Shown one piece after another: positions 46,700-57,647 of a stretch of 64,000 nucleotides of DNA (position 1 is its first letter; each line of letters opens with the position of its first letter). The notes under the pieces were generated by a model. The model saw nothing but the letters and a program-made list of their open reading frames with translations, ran no database searches and was not told where the DNA came from. The DNA is from Triglochin maritima (taxonomy: Eukaryota > Streptophyta > Magnoliopsida > Alismatales > Juncaginaceae). The stretch spans positions 7,018,501-7,082,500 of the forward strand of contig OY821779.1 of NCBI GenBank assembly GCA_963682175.1, in the 5' to 3' direction. Both the position numbers and the translations under genes were made by a program.

Positions 46700-47440
46700 T
46701 TGTTGGAGTTTTTGTATCAGCAAGATGAGTTGCGTTGTGACTATAATCTAACGGAGGAGTCTGTCGCCGCCACGATAGCGGGGATCATCGGTCACCTGCA
46801 TGACCACCTTCAGAAGATGGAGAGCATGATAATGGCAAAAGTGGATGCCGCGGTTGACCGTGTGGCTGGAAAAAAGGGGAAACCCGAGCAAGAGGAGGTA
46901 GCCGTCCCCCAAAAGTGGCTCCCTCTGGTAAGCATCAACTACAAATTCAACAGATATAATTTCAAAGTTGTTTTTTTTAAATAGGGAATATCTGATAAGC
47001 TTGGTGTCTTACCAAGTGATTGTGATAGTTTCAAACTTTCTTATGATGGAAGATCTAAAAGAGTCAATATAAACTTAAGTCTACCTAGAATATTTCCGTT
47101 TGTGGGAAGAAAAAAAGAGCTATATTTATGCATAAATAATCATCCCTTTTAGATCTACCTTCTACCTAATGAATTCAGTTACAAAAATATCCCCATGAGA
47201 ACCTTTCCTGTCAGACATGTCATCAAAGTTAGAAATATTTAAATGTTGGTTGGTTTTGAAGTTGGTTGAACAGTGCAACTGTTGGATGACCCACAAAACT
47301 TGCGCATTACTACTTCGGAATCCAAGTCACCCCCATCCTTTGAGGTGATGCTCGTAGACTACGAACAAACTATGGTGGAGGAAGAAGAAATTGAAAGGCG
47401 ATGCCAGGACGAGATTATAACTGAGGAGGGAGAGTGGTGA
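46700..47440 (+). pseudogene. Transposon-type helical/acidic protein fragment
   Basis: First block: EFLYQQDELRCDYNLTEESV, then helix-rich HLHDHLQKMESMIMAKVDAA and GKPEQEEVAVPQKWLPL ending at a GTAAGC donor (46928). A later piece after an AG near 47271 reads LLDDPQNLRITTSESKS, then SFEVMLVDYEQTMVEEEEIE and stops at GEW. The style resembles the middle part of DUF1985/Ulp1-type Mutator-linked proteins, but no diagnostic domain is visible. Confidence 0.35.
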
Positions 47441-48161
47441 CGAGTAGCTACGCAAGAAGGGCACTTCCAAGGGCCTTCCTATTGGTCTGATGTGGGTAGT
47501 GATAACTGATTTGGTTGGGTGGTTGTGGTCTACCTAATTGATAATGTAAGGTATTACTATATTACAATTTTATCTCCTCTAAAAATGTTGTGCTCGTAAG
47601 ACAGTGTTGTATCTATATATGAATCTACACATGTTTTATTCAAATAATTTGCAACAGTTGGGCCTTCAAAGAAGAAAAGGAAAAAGAAGATGGCATACAA
47701 GCCGCACCGATGCATCCAAAGGTCAATAAACAACCACTCAATTAGCATGCGCGGTCCTGTACTTAACATCAAGCCGATACGAGTAGTCTTGCCACACAAC
47801 ACCAATGCTTCTGATCGCGCCAGTGGTGTTTAAGGGAGTCAGGGGAGGTTAAAGTCCATTGTTGCCTTACTTTTGTAAAATCAAAACAAAACTTATTACT
47901 TTCCGGTTGTTGTATCGTGGGTTGTCGTGTTTTGGTTTACAAGGGTTAGAAGAATATTTTGGGTACGGTTTCAGGCATTACCTCAGCAACCTATTTTTGT
48001 CTCAGGTATAATTCATTGAGAGCAACACAAGTATATTTGTAAGTACACTTACTAACAGATGGTAAATGTCATTTTCTGTTAAGCTTCATTACAGTTCGTC
48101 TACTTGTGGTCTGATTATTCACAGAGCAATGGCTACAACATGCATTAACCATGCTTCAGAA

Positions 48162-48269
48162 CAGACACACAACTTATTCAAAACAGACACAACTTATTCC
48201 GAACAGACACACAACTTAAACAGAACAGACACACAACTTATTCCGAACAGACACACAACTTATTCCGAA
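48162..48269 (+). repeat. Minisatellite, 22-bp unit, five copies
   Basis: Units start at 48162, 48184 (20 bp), 48204, 48226 and 48248. The consensus starts CAGACACACAACTTATTC and ends CGAA; the last two copies are identical. It is related to the array at 23674-23778. Confidence 0.9.
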
Positions 48270-48320
48270 CAGATTAAGCTACGCCTAAAGGTCTCTGTGT
48301 GTTAATTATTATGCTAAAAT

Positions 48321-48881
48321 ATTGTCTGTGTAATTGAAATCTACACCTTTGCTCCTCACTCGATGGTAGAACCATATACTATCATCTTTCTAGTACTATT
48401 TTACGAAGACTAATAATCTAACATCATATATTCATATTACTTTATCACAAACCCAATTGGTCAAGCACTCAAGCGGGATGTCTAAAAAAATCATGTTTCT
48501 AGCGTTTAAAATGTGTAGATATTATAGCTTAAATGTTCTAGTTTAATTATTTAATCAAGCCAATTAGGTTCACAATTAATCAAATTGAGATTATGTAGAT
48601 AATTTCCTTAAGATGAATTGATCTAACCAAGAAAATGGGAAGTTAGGTTCTAAGAAGGGTATTTGGGCAAATCGAGAAGCATGAATTTTATTTTTAGCAA
48701 AATGAAATAAAATGGAAAGTATTTTAGCGCAACAACAAAATGACGATATTTAAACAAATAAGCACGGAAGGTGTTTTAGCAAATATGCGACGCACATATG
48801 ACATATGGTTAAAAAGTTAATTCATTTCCCTACCACTTCTGTTGATATTACTCTTTGTAACACGTCACTCCATTAGTTTCT
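48321..48881. other. Intergenic, upstream of F-box gene
   Basis: AT-rich with no reading frame or repeat of note. Confidence 0.5.
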
Positions 48882-48882
48882 C

Positions 48883-48896
48883 TATATAGTATATAT
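48883..48896 (+). promoter_or_regulatory. Candidate TATA box of F-box gene
   Basis: TATATAGTATATAT, about 95 bp upstream of the ATG at 48982, followed by a TTCTTCTTCT pyrimidine tract as often seen near plant transcription starts. Confidence 0.45.
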
Positions 48897-48981
48897 TTTT
48901 CTTCTTCTTCTAATTAATTTAATAACTCAATTTTCAAATCAAAGGCCAAGAGGAGAAAGGATTCATTTAACCCTAACCGTG

Positions 48982-50274
48982 ATGTCGGAGAGTCGAGACG
49001 CGGTCATCGTCGGTGACGATACCACGGCGGCATGGGAAATTCCTTCGGATTCGGATTCGGATTTGGATTCGGATTTGGATAGTCGAGACGGCGTCACAGT
49101 CGGGGACTCCACCACCGTCGCGCCGGAACTACCTTTGGATCTCCAGCTACAAATCCTGACTCATCTCCCCGCACGGGTCGTCCTCCGCTTCCGGTGCGTC
49201 TCGAAACGGTGGAACTTCGGCACTCGATCCACCGCTTTCATCTACCAACACCTCGCCCGATCGATCCGAGCCCAATCCGACCCTTGCCGTCCCACCAACT
49301 TCCTCATCGTCCCCCGTGAGAGAGCCGACCGTAGGAGCACGGAGGCGTTGGAGCTTCCAAAGGAGGACAACCCCGTGATTTCAAAGACCCGCCTCGCGCC
49401 GGCCCCTCGGGATCACGCCTTGATGTGCTCATGCCACGGTCTGTTGATCCTCAGTTACCACGAGCGCCGCACGTGCATCTTCAATCCGGCCACTGGAGAA
49501 ACCGTCTTGCTTCCTTCTCTAGACGACGAGGACGTCAGGATCGGGTGCACCGGGTTCGGTTTCGATCCGCTTAGAAAAGAATATAAGGTTGTGGGCCGGA
49601 CGAGGGTGAAGAACAGGGTGGAATACGACGGTGTGGTTGTCTGCACTATCCCCCAGCATGGGCGGCCAACCCGTTGGAGGTTCCTGCCATGTCCCACCCA
49701 TAGAATGCCCCCCAAGAACCCCGACGTGGTGCTCAACGGGAGATTCCATTGGATTTCGGCCAAGTCCGGTCCGCAGACACAGACATTTCCGGTTATTCTG
49801 TCGTTTGATTTGCACCGTGAGACGTTCGAGTACATTTCGATCACCAAAGTGGAACCCAGACGGTGGAGGGAGGTGCGCTCCCTGTTCGTGCTTACGCAGC
49901 TGGACGGATGCTTGGGGTTGGTCGACATATATAAGGACAGAGTGCGCATTTGGAAAATGATGGAGTATTGCAATGCCGAGTCTTGGGTTCTCATGTTCGA
50001 CTTCTACTCCGACAACTTGATGACCTTTGACACGCTTCCTATTATTCGTGCTAGATATGAAAGAGCATGTTGTCTGTGGAAAGATGCTAAGCTCCACATA
50101 TGTGTTAACCATCTCATATTCTCTTGTGACAGCACCAGGCAATGTGTTGTTAGGTCCAAGCTCCATCAACAAGTTATTGGTCTTCCTTCCGTCACAAGCC
50201 TCATCTCTTTTCGTGCTGCCAATTCCCATTCTTCAGATGACGAAACAACTTCAAAGAGGCTCAAGGTTCTCTAA
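48982..50274 (+). CDS. F-box protein with F-box-associated domain, 430 aa
   Basis: A single exon starting at ATG 48982; the in-frame GTG just before it is not a plausible start. Residues 4-53 contain an internal duplication: SRDAVIVGDDTTAAWEIPSD and SRDGVTVGDSTTVAPELPLD, separated by SDSDLDSDLD. The F-box is at about 49-92 (LPLDLQLQILTHLPARVVLR, FRCVSKRWN), which binds SKP1. An F-box-associated beta-propeller-like domain (type 1/3) starts at about 146 (SCHGLLIL, FNPATGETVLLPS, GFGFDPLRKEYKVV, NGRFHWIS, ILSFDLHRETFEYI). The protein is therefore a probable substrate receptor of an SCF ubiquitin ligase; the substrate is unknown. The family is very large and fast-evolving, so I give no symbol. 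Confidence 0.92.
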   Translation: MSESRDAVIVGDDTTAAWEIPSDSDSDLDSDLDSRDGVTVGDSTTVAPELPLDLQLQILTHLPARVVLRFRCVSKRWNFGTRSTAFIYQHLARSIRAQSDPCRPTNFLIVPRERADRRSTEALELPKEDNPVISKTRLAPAPRDHALMCSCHGLLILSYHERRTCIFNPATGETVLLPSLDDEDVRIGCTGFGFDPLRKEYKVVGRTRVKNRVEYDGVVVCTIPQHGRPTRWRFLPCPTHRMPPKNPDVVLNGRFHWISAKSGPQTQTFPVILSFDLHRETFEYISITKVEPRRWREVRSLFVLTQLDGCLGLVDIYKDRVRIWKMMEYCNAESWVLMFDFYSDNLMTFDTLPIIRARYERACCLWKDAKLHICVNHLIFSCDSTRQCVVRSKLHQQVIGLPSVTSLISFRAANSHSSDDETTSKRLKVL

Positions 50275-53200
50275 AATATTCTAAGTACGTTTCTTTCCTC
50301 ACTTTGTTTTTGTTCTATTTGTAAATTCAACCTCATGTTTTTTCTTCTTCTGATAAACCATAGATATTTCATTCCATAAATAAAACAGACTGTGTAGCCA
50401 TTTTTTATAATAAAATGAACAATTTGGTGACTTTGTTAGTTTGTTGGGCAGTTATTCTTGCTGTTGTTTTTACTTGGCCTCCTGAGATAGAACCACTAAA
50501 CTACTAGTCTATTACCCTTCAGTAACGTACTAGTAGCTGTCTCAATAACCATTGCTGATGGTAAATAAAATAATAAACCTCACATAAGCTTAATAGCATG
50601 GAACTACAGATTATACTAATGCCATAAGCAAGACGAACAGTAAAAATTAAAAAGCATTCAAAAGAATTGTCAAATGTATCAAGAACAAGAATCAAGTTGT
50701 TCTACACCACATAAAAAACGCATCCAGGTTTGCAACTGCAATTGGCTTACGATCTCATGGCGTAAAACAAAAACAAAATAAACTTCAATTCTTCTTCCAT
50801 GGTGAACAAAACGGGTGCTCCGATTCTCCAAAATCAAAGCAGCCATCTTAATGATAACTTTCACCAATTAGAAACGCAACATCATGAAGAAATAACAATG
50901 GAGAAATAACAGCTTACTTACAGAACTTCCCACCTATTCAATCAGAAGGAGATGCCTTAAATACCTACCAAGAAATGGCAACTTCAGTAGATGAGTTAAT
51001 TGATTGTGGTAGAAGATAATTAATTATTGACGTATTGCGGTTATCTTTGAAATGATAAAGTTGAGTTTTTCCACTGCTTCACTACTTTTTTTACCATCGT
51101 AATCAAAGCGGTAAATTTGATTATCTAAAAGCTATTGACTGCAGATTATTTAGCTAACTCCAATATCTGAACCTGATTTGCCAAAAGATCGGGTCTTCCA
51201 TGAGATGAGACGGAGATACATTCCTGTTAAATGTTGAATGTACACAAAATGGGATCTATAGTATGTAACTTGAACCATCATTCCAAATTCTGAGAAGTTT
51301 ATGTAAAAAATAAAATAGTTGTTGGTAAATGTTTAAATGATAATAATGCTCCTCTGTTTCCTACTGAGACTCTGAGAGGGGGGAAATTACTGTAACTTCA
51401 GCAATCCTGAGTTGGAGGTGGTCTAGCATACCATGTTCTGCTTGTTCGTAAAAACAAAGATGGCGCTATTTACCATGAAGGGATCGTAGATGATGGCCTT
51501 CAAACAATGAAGCCCGTGAAGAAAACCCAAGGTTATGCTTATAATAAAGAGCACGAATGATGATTTAGAAGTTAGAACTGCAATCCAGAACACTACACTG
51601 ACTGATACAACTCCCAAATACAATTTAATATTGGTCTAGTTCTTTTCAAGTTTAATTAATGACAGTCTTGAATGTCTGGCTCGACTCAAGAAGGAAGTCT
51701 GCCGGATAATTTGACTCAACTAATTTTGAGATGGTCTCGATCTCCTACATGCTAAGCTTTCTTTCGTGATTTTTTTAGAAATATCCTTATGAGCTACCAC
51801 AGAGTGACACCACATTTCATGACAGTTGAAAATTTAGATTTTTAGGTATAAGATGTTGCATTATAGGCTTCTAGTGGCTTGAGTCAGTCAATTAATGGTC
51901 AAATTTAATCCTTCTACTGCCATGGCTACACCCTTCTAAATCGTCCAAATAACTGTTGGCTAATCCATTTTAATAAAAAAAATGTTGTGCATAGAGATCT
52001 CTCTCTTGCTTATTATTCTTCCTATGTTTGCAATGTTATGGAATATGGAATTAGATTGATTTGATATGGATTTCATAGGGCTACGAGACACCAATAAGAA
52101 AACGGTATAGGAAGTGAGTTGTAGGTAATATTGCTCATTTAGTTGTCTTTTGTCACCTCAATTTAGTAGGTTGCCTTATTTTCCTTGGACTCACGGGGAG
52201 TGTTTATGCTCAGGAAACCATTAGAAAATGGATTGTGTGGTCAAAGGAAAATTAGCGAAAGACAGAAAGTAAAGGAAATCATTTTACTTTTGATCAAGAT
52301 TTTGTTGTTTGTGCAAACGAGAAATCTACTGGAAAATTAAAAAAATTGAATTAATTAACTATCATTTACGGAGAATTGATATTATTTGTAAATGTTGTAT
52401 ATATAAATATATAATTTTATTATGAGAAATATGTTGTACGTTAAAATTTAAATAGACATTGCATATTTTAGTTTAATTTAACTAAAAGAGATGATACCTG
52501 AATTATATATTATATACATATATACTTTTAAATAATACGATAAATTAAAATTTGAATAATATTTTATTTTAGTATTTTATTTTAACAAGACGTTACTAAG
52601 TTGAAGATGTATTATCATGGTTAATCTTTATTAACTTATTTTATGGTATAATTTTTTAACATATCTATTGTCATTATTTTTTAAAGATAATCATATTATT
52701 TAATTTTTAAAATGATTTTAATGTTTTTGTAGTTAAGATTTTATGTAATAAAAATAAATATTAAATAATTTTGATAGACATGTATATTTTTTACAACTTT
52801 GCTGTACTTTCTATTAGTTTTTCTGTGGTGGGTTATAAGAAACTGGGGGAAAATATTTTAATACATTTTGGATGGTAGAAGGAAAAAATATTTTTTTTCC
52901 AAGACGGACAAAAATATCAGGAAAAATTCTGATCAAAAGGTTTTTTCTTCTTCCACGTTACAAACACTTCCACAGTGTCTCACTCATACCTCACGCTTCT
53001 TGAAAGTTCTACGTTTCAGTTAGCTATATTCTTTTGTATAATAACTTAGGTGTTGTAAGTATAGTGGACATGTATTGTTTCACGGCGACATTAGTGATTG
53101 ACATTTATTGTTTCTTAAAATTGTAAACAAATAATAGGAGGAACTTTATCTTGGACTATATGGCCAACATGTTTACGACACTTCAAGATCTTTTCATACT

Positions 53201-53520
53201 TTATGTTTTCTCTATGAAATTTTGGATTGGAGGTTATCATGTACTTAAAAAAATCATCTTAAACCCATTATTACAGATTTTGATGTAAATGACGGTCTTC
53301 AAATTCAAAATTTAGTATAGTGGTAAAAGTCACTCCTATAAACTTCAAATTTAGTATGTTCTATTTCAAAATAGAAGAATACATGTAAATTTACTTTGAT
53401 AAGAAAATAGTGAACTAAAAGAGTGAGCTCTAAAGTTAAATAACGATAGACCTCCTCTACCCCGATTTTTTAATAATAAAATCGATTAATTTCAAAATAA
53501 ACGCATTTGAATAATAAAAG
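50275..53520. other. Intergenic region
   Basis: No supported gene. 52340-52800 is extremely AT-rich. 52860-53000 contains poly-T and pyrimidine runs. Confidence 0.5.
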
Positions 53521-53524
53521 TAAT

Positions 53525-53559
53525 ACCCATGGTGCAACGCACGGGTTAAAAGCTACTAA
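53525..53559 (+). mobile_element. Possible Helitron 3' end
   Basis: ACCC-ATG-GTGC (53525-53535), loop AAC, then GCAC-GGGT (53539-53546) forms an 8-bp stem with a 3-nt bulge. Twelve to thirteen bases further on, the sequence CTAA is followed by T, as expected for a Helitron terminus (hairpin then CTRR). No 5' TC end or Rep/helicase sequence was found. Confidence 0.35.
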
Positions 53560-53892
53560 TAACATATCAATCTTAAATCATATTCTAATTTTCTAGCGAT
53601 GAACTAATAATAAATAGTAGTTTTCACAAATAAATAAATGAAAAACCAAGCCTGTTCCTTTTTAATCGGACCTAACCAGTTCGATTCCAAACCAGACTTT
53701 ACCATTCTGATTCTTGAATTTGTACAAAGCCGTTTACTTATCTGATTTGGTTTGGTCCGATTGGGGCGAATTTTTTTAACCGGATACGCAATATTAACTG
53801 CACGTACTTCTAACTAATAAGATTATGTTTTTATTGTTAAATTAAAAAAATTTATTTTTAATTTAAAATAGGTTGCAAAAACAAAGCTTAAG

Positions 53893-54300
53893 ATCACCGT
53901 TAACAGCACCTGGACAATTCCTGAGTGTCCGGTTTTCTCTCTCAGTCATGTCAGCTTCTCACTCCGCCACGTCAGCTCAAACCAACCCCATAAATTTTTC
54001 TTAACCACACCCAGAAACAACTCAAACGCCTACATTGTCTTCCCTCCACGTCATTTGGGGATCAATTATGGATAAAACACAAAAAATGTAATTTTTTAAA
54101 TATAAACAAATAAAAAATATATTTTCATAATTTTATTTTTTTGAAAAAAAATAATTTTAAATAATTTTTAAAACATTTTTGCAAACAATAACTAAAAAAC
54201 AAAACAAAAAAATATTTTTTTTCCACCCAATCGAGGGGCCACGTGGCCCCCCGGGTGGATCCGCTAAAGATCCGCCCTCCCTTAAAGGGAGGGCATTTCG
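53893..54300. mobile_element. Putative non-autonomous DNA transposon, same family as 304-1104
   Basis: Starts near TTAAGATCACCGTTAACAGC, has two GTCAGCT words, ATAAATTTTTCTTAACCACA-like AT/C stretches, then a GC-rich hairpin cluster at 54235-54294. Ends are approximate. Confidence 0.4.
54235..54294. repeat. GC-rich palindromes with TTAAA-type loops
   Basis: GGGGCCACGTGGCCCC (54235-54250) is a perfect 16-bp palindrome. GGATC/GATCC (54257-54273) has a CGCTAAA loop. GCCCTCCC-TTAAA-GGGAGGGC (54274-54294) is a perfect 8-bp stem. Confidence 0.9.
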
Positions 54301-54476
54301 GGGCCATGTGGTCTAACGGTTGTACATGAGCATCCATGTGTCGTGTACTATCATGGTTGGCCAACGTGTGTTTTGGTGTATGTTATATTTTCAAAGAAAC
54401 ATATAATTATATGGTTAGTAATAAACAAATATTAGCACATATCATTCGTAGCATTAGATATCATGACACAACCATT

Positions 54477-55109
54477 CAGTGGCGGATCTAGAAAATTTAA
54501 TCAGTAGGGGTCAACTTCCAAAGAAATAAACATCATGTAGACAAACAATTCCAAAAGAAAAATATACTTTAAATAATTAATTATAGATAGAGTAACAAAA
54601 ATGTAACATTATGTTAAAGTGTTACAAAATTTCTCTGCGATTTTTCATATTCTGAAAATCATCTCATAATAGTATCGTTGTCTACTGTAGAGAATATATC
54701 TTTCTTAATGTAAGTAATCAAACAGTCATTCATAAGTTCATTTTCCAATTAGCATTGAAAAGTTGAAAGCAAAGATTCTAGAAAAAGACCGAAAGATATT
54801 GGACTTTGAAGATGATTAAGCTTCAACTCAAAGAGACAAACAAAGAACCATTTTGGAAGAGTAAATTGAAGTCATTTTGTTTCAATTTTTTGTTAGGAGT
54901 CGTCAGGTTGGGACAATGGGGCGTGATGCCCAAACCAAATTCAAGAGAAGTTTATTTTATTCAAGGAAATTGCAACATAGTCATTCAATTTTACCAATAT
55001 TACTATGCTACTTCTTTTTAAAAAATAAATACTCAAAATCAAAGAATTTTTTCTGCAAAATTCAGTGGGGGCCATGACCCCCACAACCATGTATGTGGCT
55101 CCGCCATTG
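54477..55109. mobile_element. hAT-like non-autonomous element with 8-bp TSD
   Basis: A 633-bp element beginning CAGTGGCGGATCTAG and ending GTGGCTCCGCCATTG (inverted terminal cores CARTGGCGGA). Perfect 8-bp direct repeats CAACCATT flank it at 54469-54476 and 55110-55117. An 8-bp target duplication with short CA-starting ends is the hAT pattern. No transposase is encoded. Confidence 0.85.
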
Positions 55110-55117
55110 CAACCATT

Positions 55118-57647
55118 AACGAGTAATATATAATTAATTGTACTACAAAAGATGATTAATGTGTCAATTCCGTGTAAATCGTGTTTTTTCTCGTGTAACC
55201 AAGTCTTTTTTCGTGTCTAAATGTATAATTTTTTTGTGTGTAATTTCTTTGATAAATCATCGTAACAAACCTAAATAACCACATTTTTCCTTCTTATTAT
55301 CGTTTATCGTTTTGTGTTTTTTATTGTTATTGTCCTTTAAATTAAATGGCATAATTGAATTTTCTACATGGCCTCTATGTTATTTTAATTTAAGGTTTGG
55401 GTAAATTGTTTTCTACGTGGTCATTTATGTTATATGATTTAGGGTGTTGGGTAGATTACATTCTCTACCTTGGACTCTTAGGTTATTGTGCATCGATGGG
55501 TTTGGGTTTTGGCCGGAGAAACCTTACTTAATCGACATATTTACATTTTCCACCATAGACTTTTGAGTTATTGTTTTAAATAAAGTAGACGTGTAGTTGT
55601 ATATGGGATCATACCGGGGTTTTGTATCTCTAAGCTAAAACTGAAAAGAATCATTGTTAATTAATAAATATAAAATAATTGAATGTTTTGGTACTACTGG
55701 CTCTTATGAGCAATACTTGCCTGATGGGGCGATGATCTCCGTAGAGACGGGTGGCAACAATAAGTCCATAGAATAAGATATGAATTCTATCGCACTGACA
55801 TAAGTTTGTGCATGAGGTCCTCACGATAAATGAAACTAAATTGATAATGATTTTAAAAATAATTGACGCACTGGGGTGAGGATGTGTCATGCACTAACCG
55901 CATTACTGTATGTGCCTATGTTGGAATCGATTTTTGCTGCCTAAAAGCATACAGAGTTTTCACATATAATTTACGTTGTTATGCAAGTACTACTGATCAA
56001 CTTGGTCTACGGTGGACGATCTTGGGATTTTGTGCATCAATCTTCTTGTGTTTCTTTATTTCTTTTTGTCTCTTTGAACCTTTTGTTATTGAGCCACATG
56101 TCTTTATCTTTGAATCGTGCTAAGTGCCTTTTAACTTATTATTGAATCTTTTAAAATCTCTTGTGTACGTCGGACCATTGTGAAGCTCCAATCCTTCTTT
56201 TGTTTCTTTAGTGTTTTTTTCTAGTGACCTTTCTTTTTCACATGGTTACTCTGATTTTGACTTTCACGTTGACATCGTGCAAAATTGAGGACCTTACACA
56301 AGCACATCATCATCATCTTCTTCTACCTTCGATTGTTCGAGGGACCCACAAATCTCCAATTGGTGAGCTTAGAAGCTCGATTAGGAAGAAAACACCAAAG
56401 GAACCCACAAATCAATCGTTACCTTTTAGGCATTTTTATTAGCTATTTATATCAATCGTCTCATAGTGGCGGTTACAACCTCAACTAATTACAGGGATTA
56501 GAACTGAGATTACAAATAATTACAACAGTAAAATTAAGGTTAGGGAGGGTTAGACAAGTGGAGGATGAGAGATACTGTCCATCACACGCCTTCTTTGGAT
56601 GCTTTGATTCCAGACCGTCACTCGTTTTTATGTGAATCCCTCGTGACCATTGGATCTAACCGTCTTCCGGTTAGTGCATGACACATCCCCACTTACACCG
56701 CAGGCACATGGAGTCTCCGGTTAGTGCACGACAAATCTCCACAGTCCATGAGCAAAAAGGACTAATTCCTCCATGTGTGAAAATAGTTTGCACGACTAGA
56801 AGGGTACAACAATATTATCTCTTTTTGTGTAAGACACCAACTCCGAAAAGATGACGTAGATGAAAAGGTGACAAAGACTAAACAAATTTGACTAAATCTT
56901 CGTTATATTCGGTGTAAAGAAAAGTACATAGTTATAGACAAAACTCTAACTAACTAACATTAACATAATGATTTAAATTATATTAAAAATTAAAGATAAT
57001 AACCCACGATTGGATTAGTGGTGACCAGTTGTTGCAGTGTAAGTGGGAGGCAACTTGGATAGTGTCTAAGTTGGTTAGGGAGATATGCACAAAGATCAAT
57101 ACACTTAACATTTTCTCTAAGTCATTTGCATATAAATCCCAACAAACATGAAAAAATTCCTCCAAAGTTCCAAATATGAAGTACGATAATAAGATTTCAA
57201 AAAAATAATAAAAAATACGGCTAAAAACAAGCGATGATGATGACACCAAATGGTCTCTAAGATATGGTCATTGGTTGAGGACAACCGTGACACTACTACG
57301 GTTCCATGAGAACAGGTTCCTATGGACTTCTCACAGTTACAAAGCATGATTTTGCAAACAAAGGAGTCTGGGGCTAATATAAAAAAGCACCAAGAATTAT
57401 CAGACAATCAACATAAAAAGTTATAAACAGCTAAAGCAGGAACATTTTCTGCTTACAAAGTTTTGTTGAACAATGATAAATATGAATATAATTCATTGTC
57501 ATAAAATTCCAGAAGTAAAAGGTAAATAGAATTAGACTCGTGTATTAAAAGCCTCAACAAATTTATCCTAATCTGATCAAGCATTGCAAAATCAATTCAG
57601 AGAAGTTTACAGACAGAGCAAAGTAAATCACCTTCCATCTGTAAGGT
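55118..57647. other. Intergenic / 3' flank of the 561-aa gene
   Basis: No supported gene. A 29-bp segment containing TCCGGTTAGTGCA is imperfectly repeated (about 56672 and 56724). The end of the region presumably holds the 3' UTR of the minus-strand gene. Confidence 0.45.

Larger units (their letters stand above)
45832..48320 (+). mobile_element. Mutator-like composite remnant region
   Basis: Begins with GGTGTCGTTTGGTCGCA, a word common at plant transposon ends. It contains Ser/Pro-rich open pieces (45941-46214), the transposon-like gene fragment at 46700-47440, a basic stretch PSKKKRKKKMAYKPHR (about 47665) and finally the minisatellite. No intact transposase was found. Boundaries are uncertain. 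Confidence 0.4.

Noticed and set aside
48162..48269. CRISPR-like regular repeats
   Set aside because: Units are contiguous with no spacers and this is plant DNA, so it is a minisatellite.
49519..50229. 236-aa minus-strand frame over the F-box gene
   Set aside because: Antisense to the conserved F-box-associated domain, with no recognisable motif.
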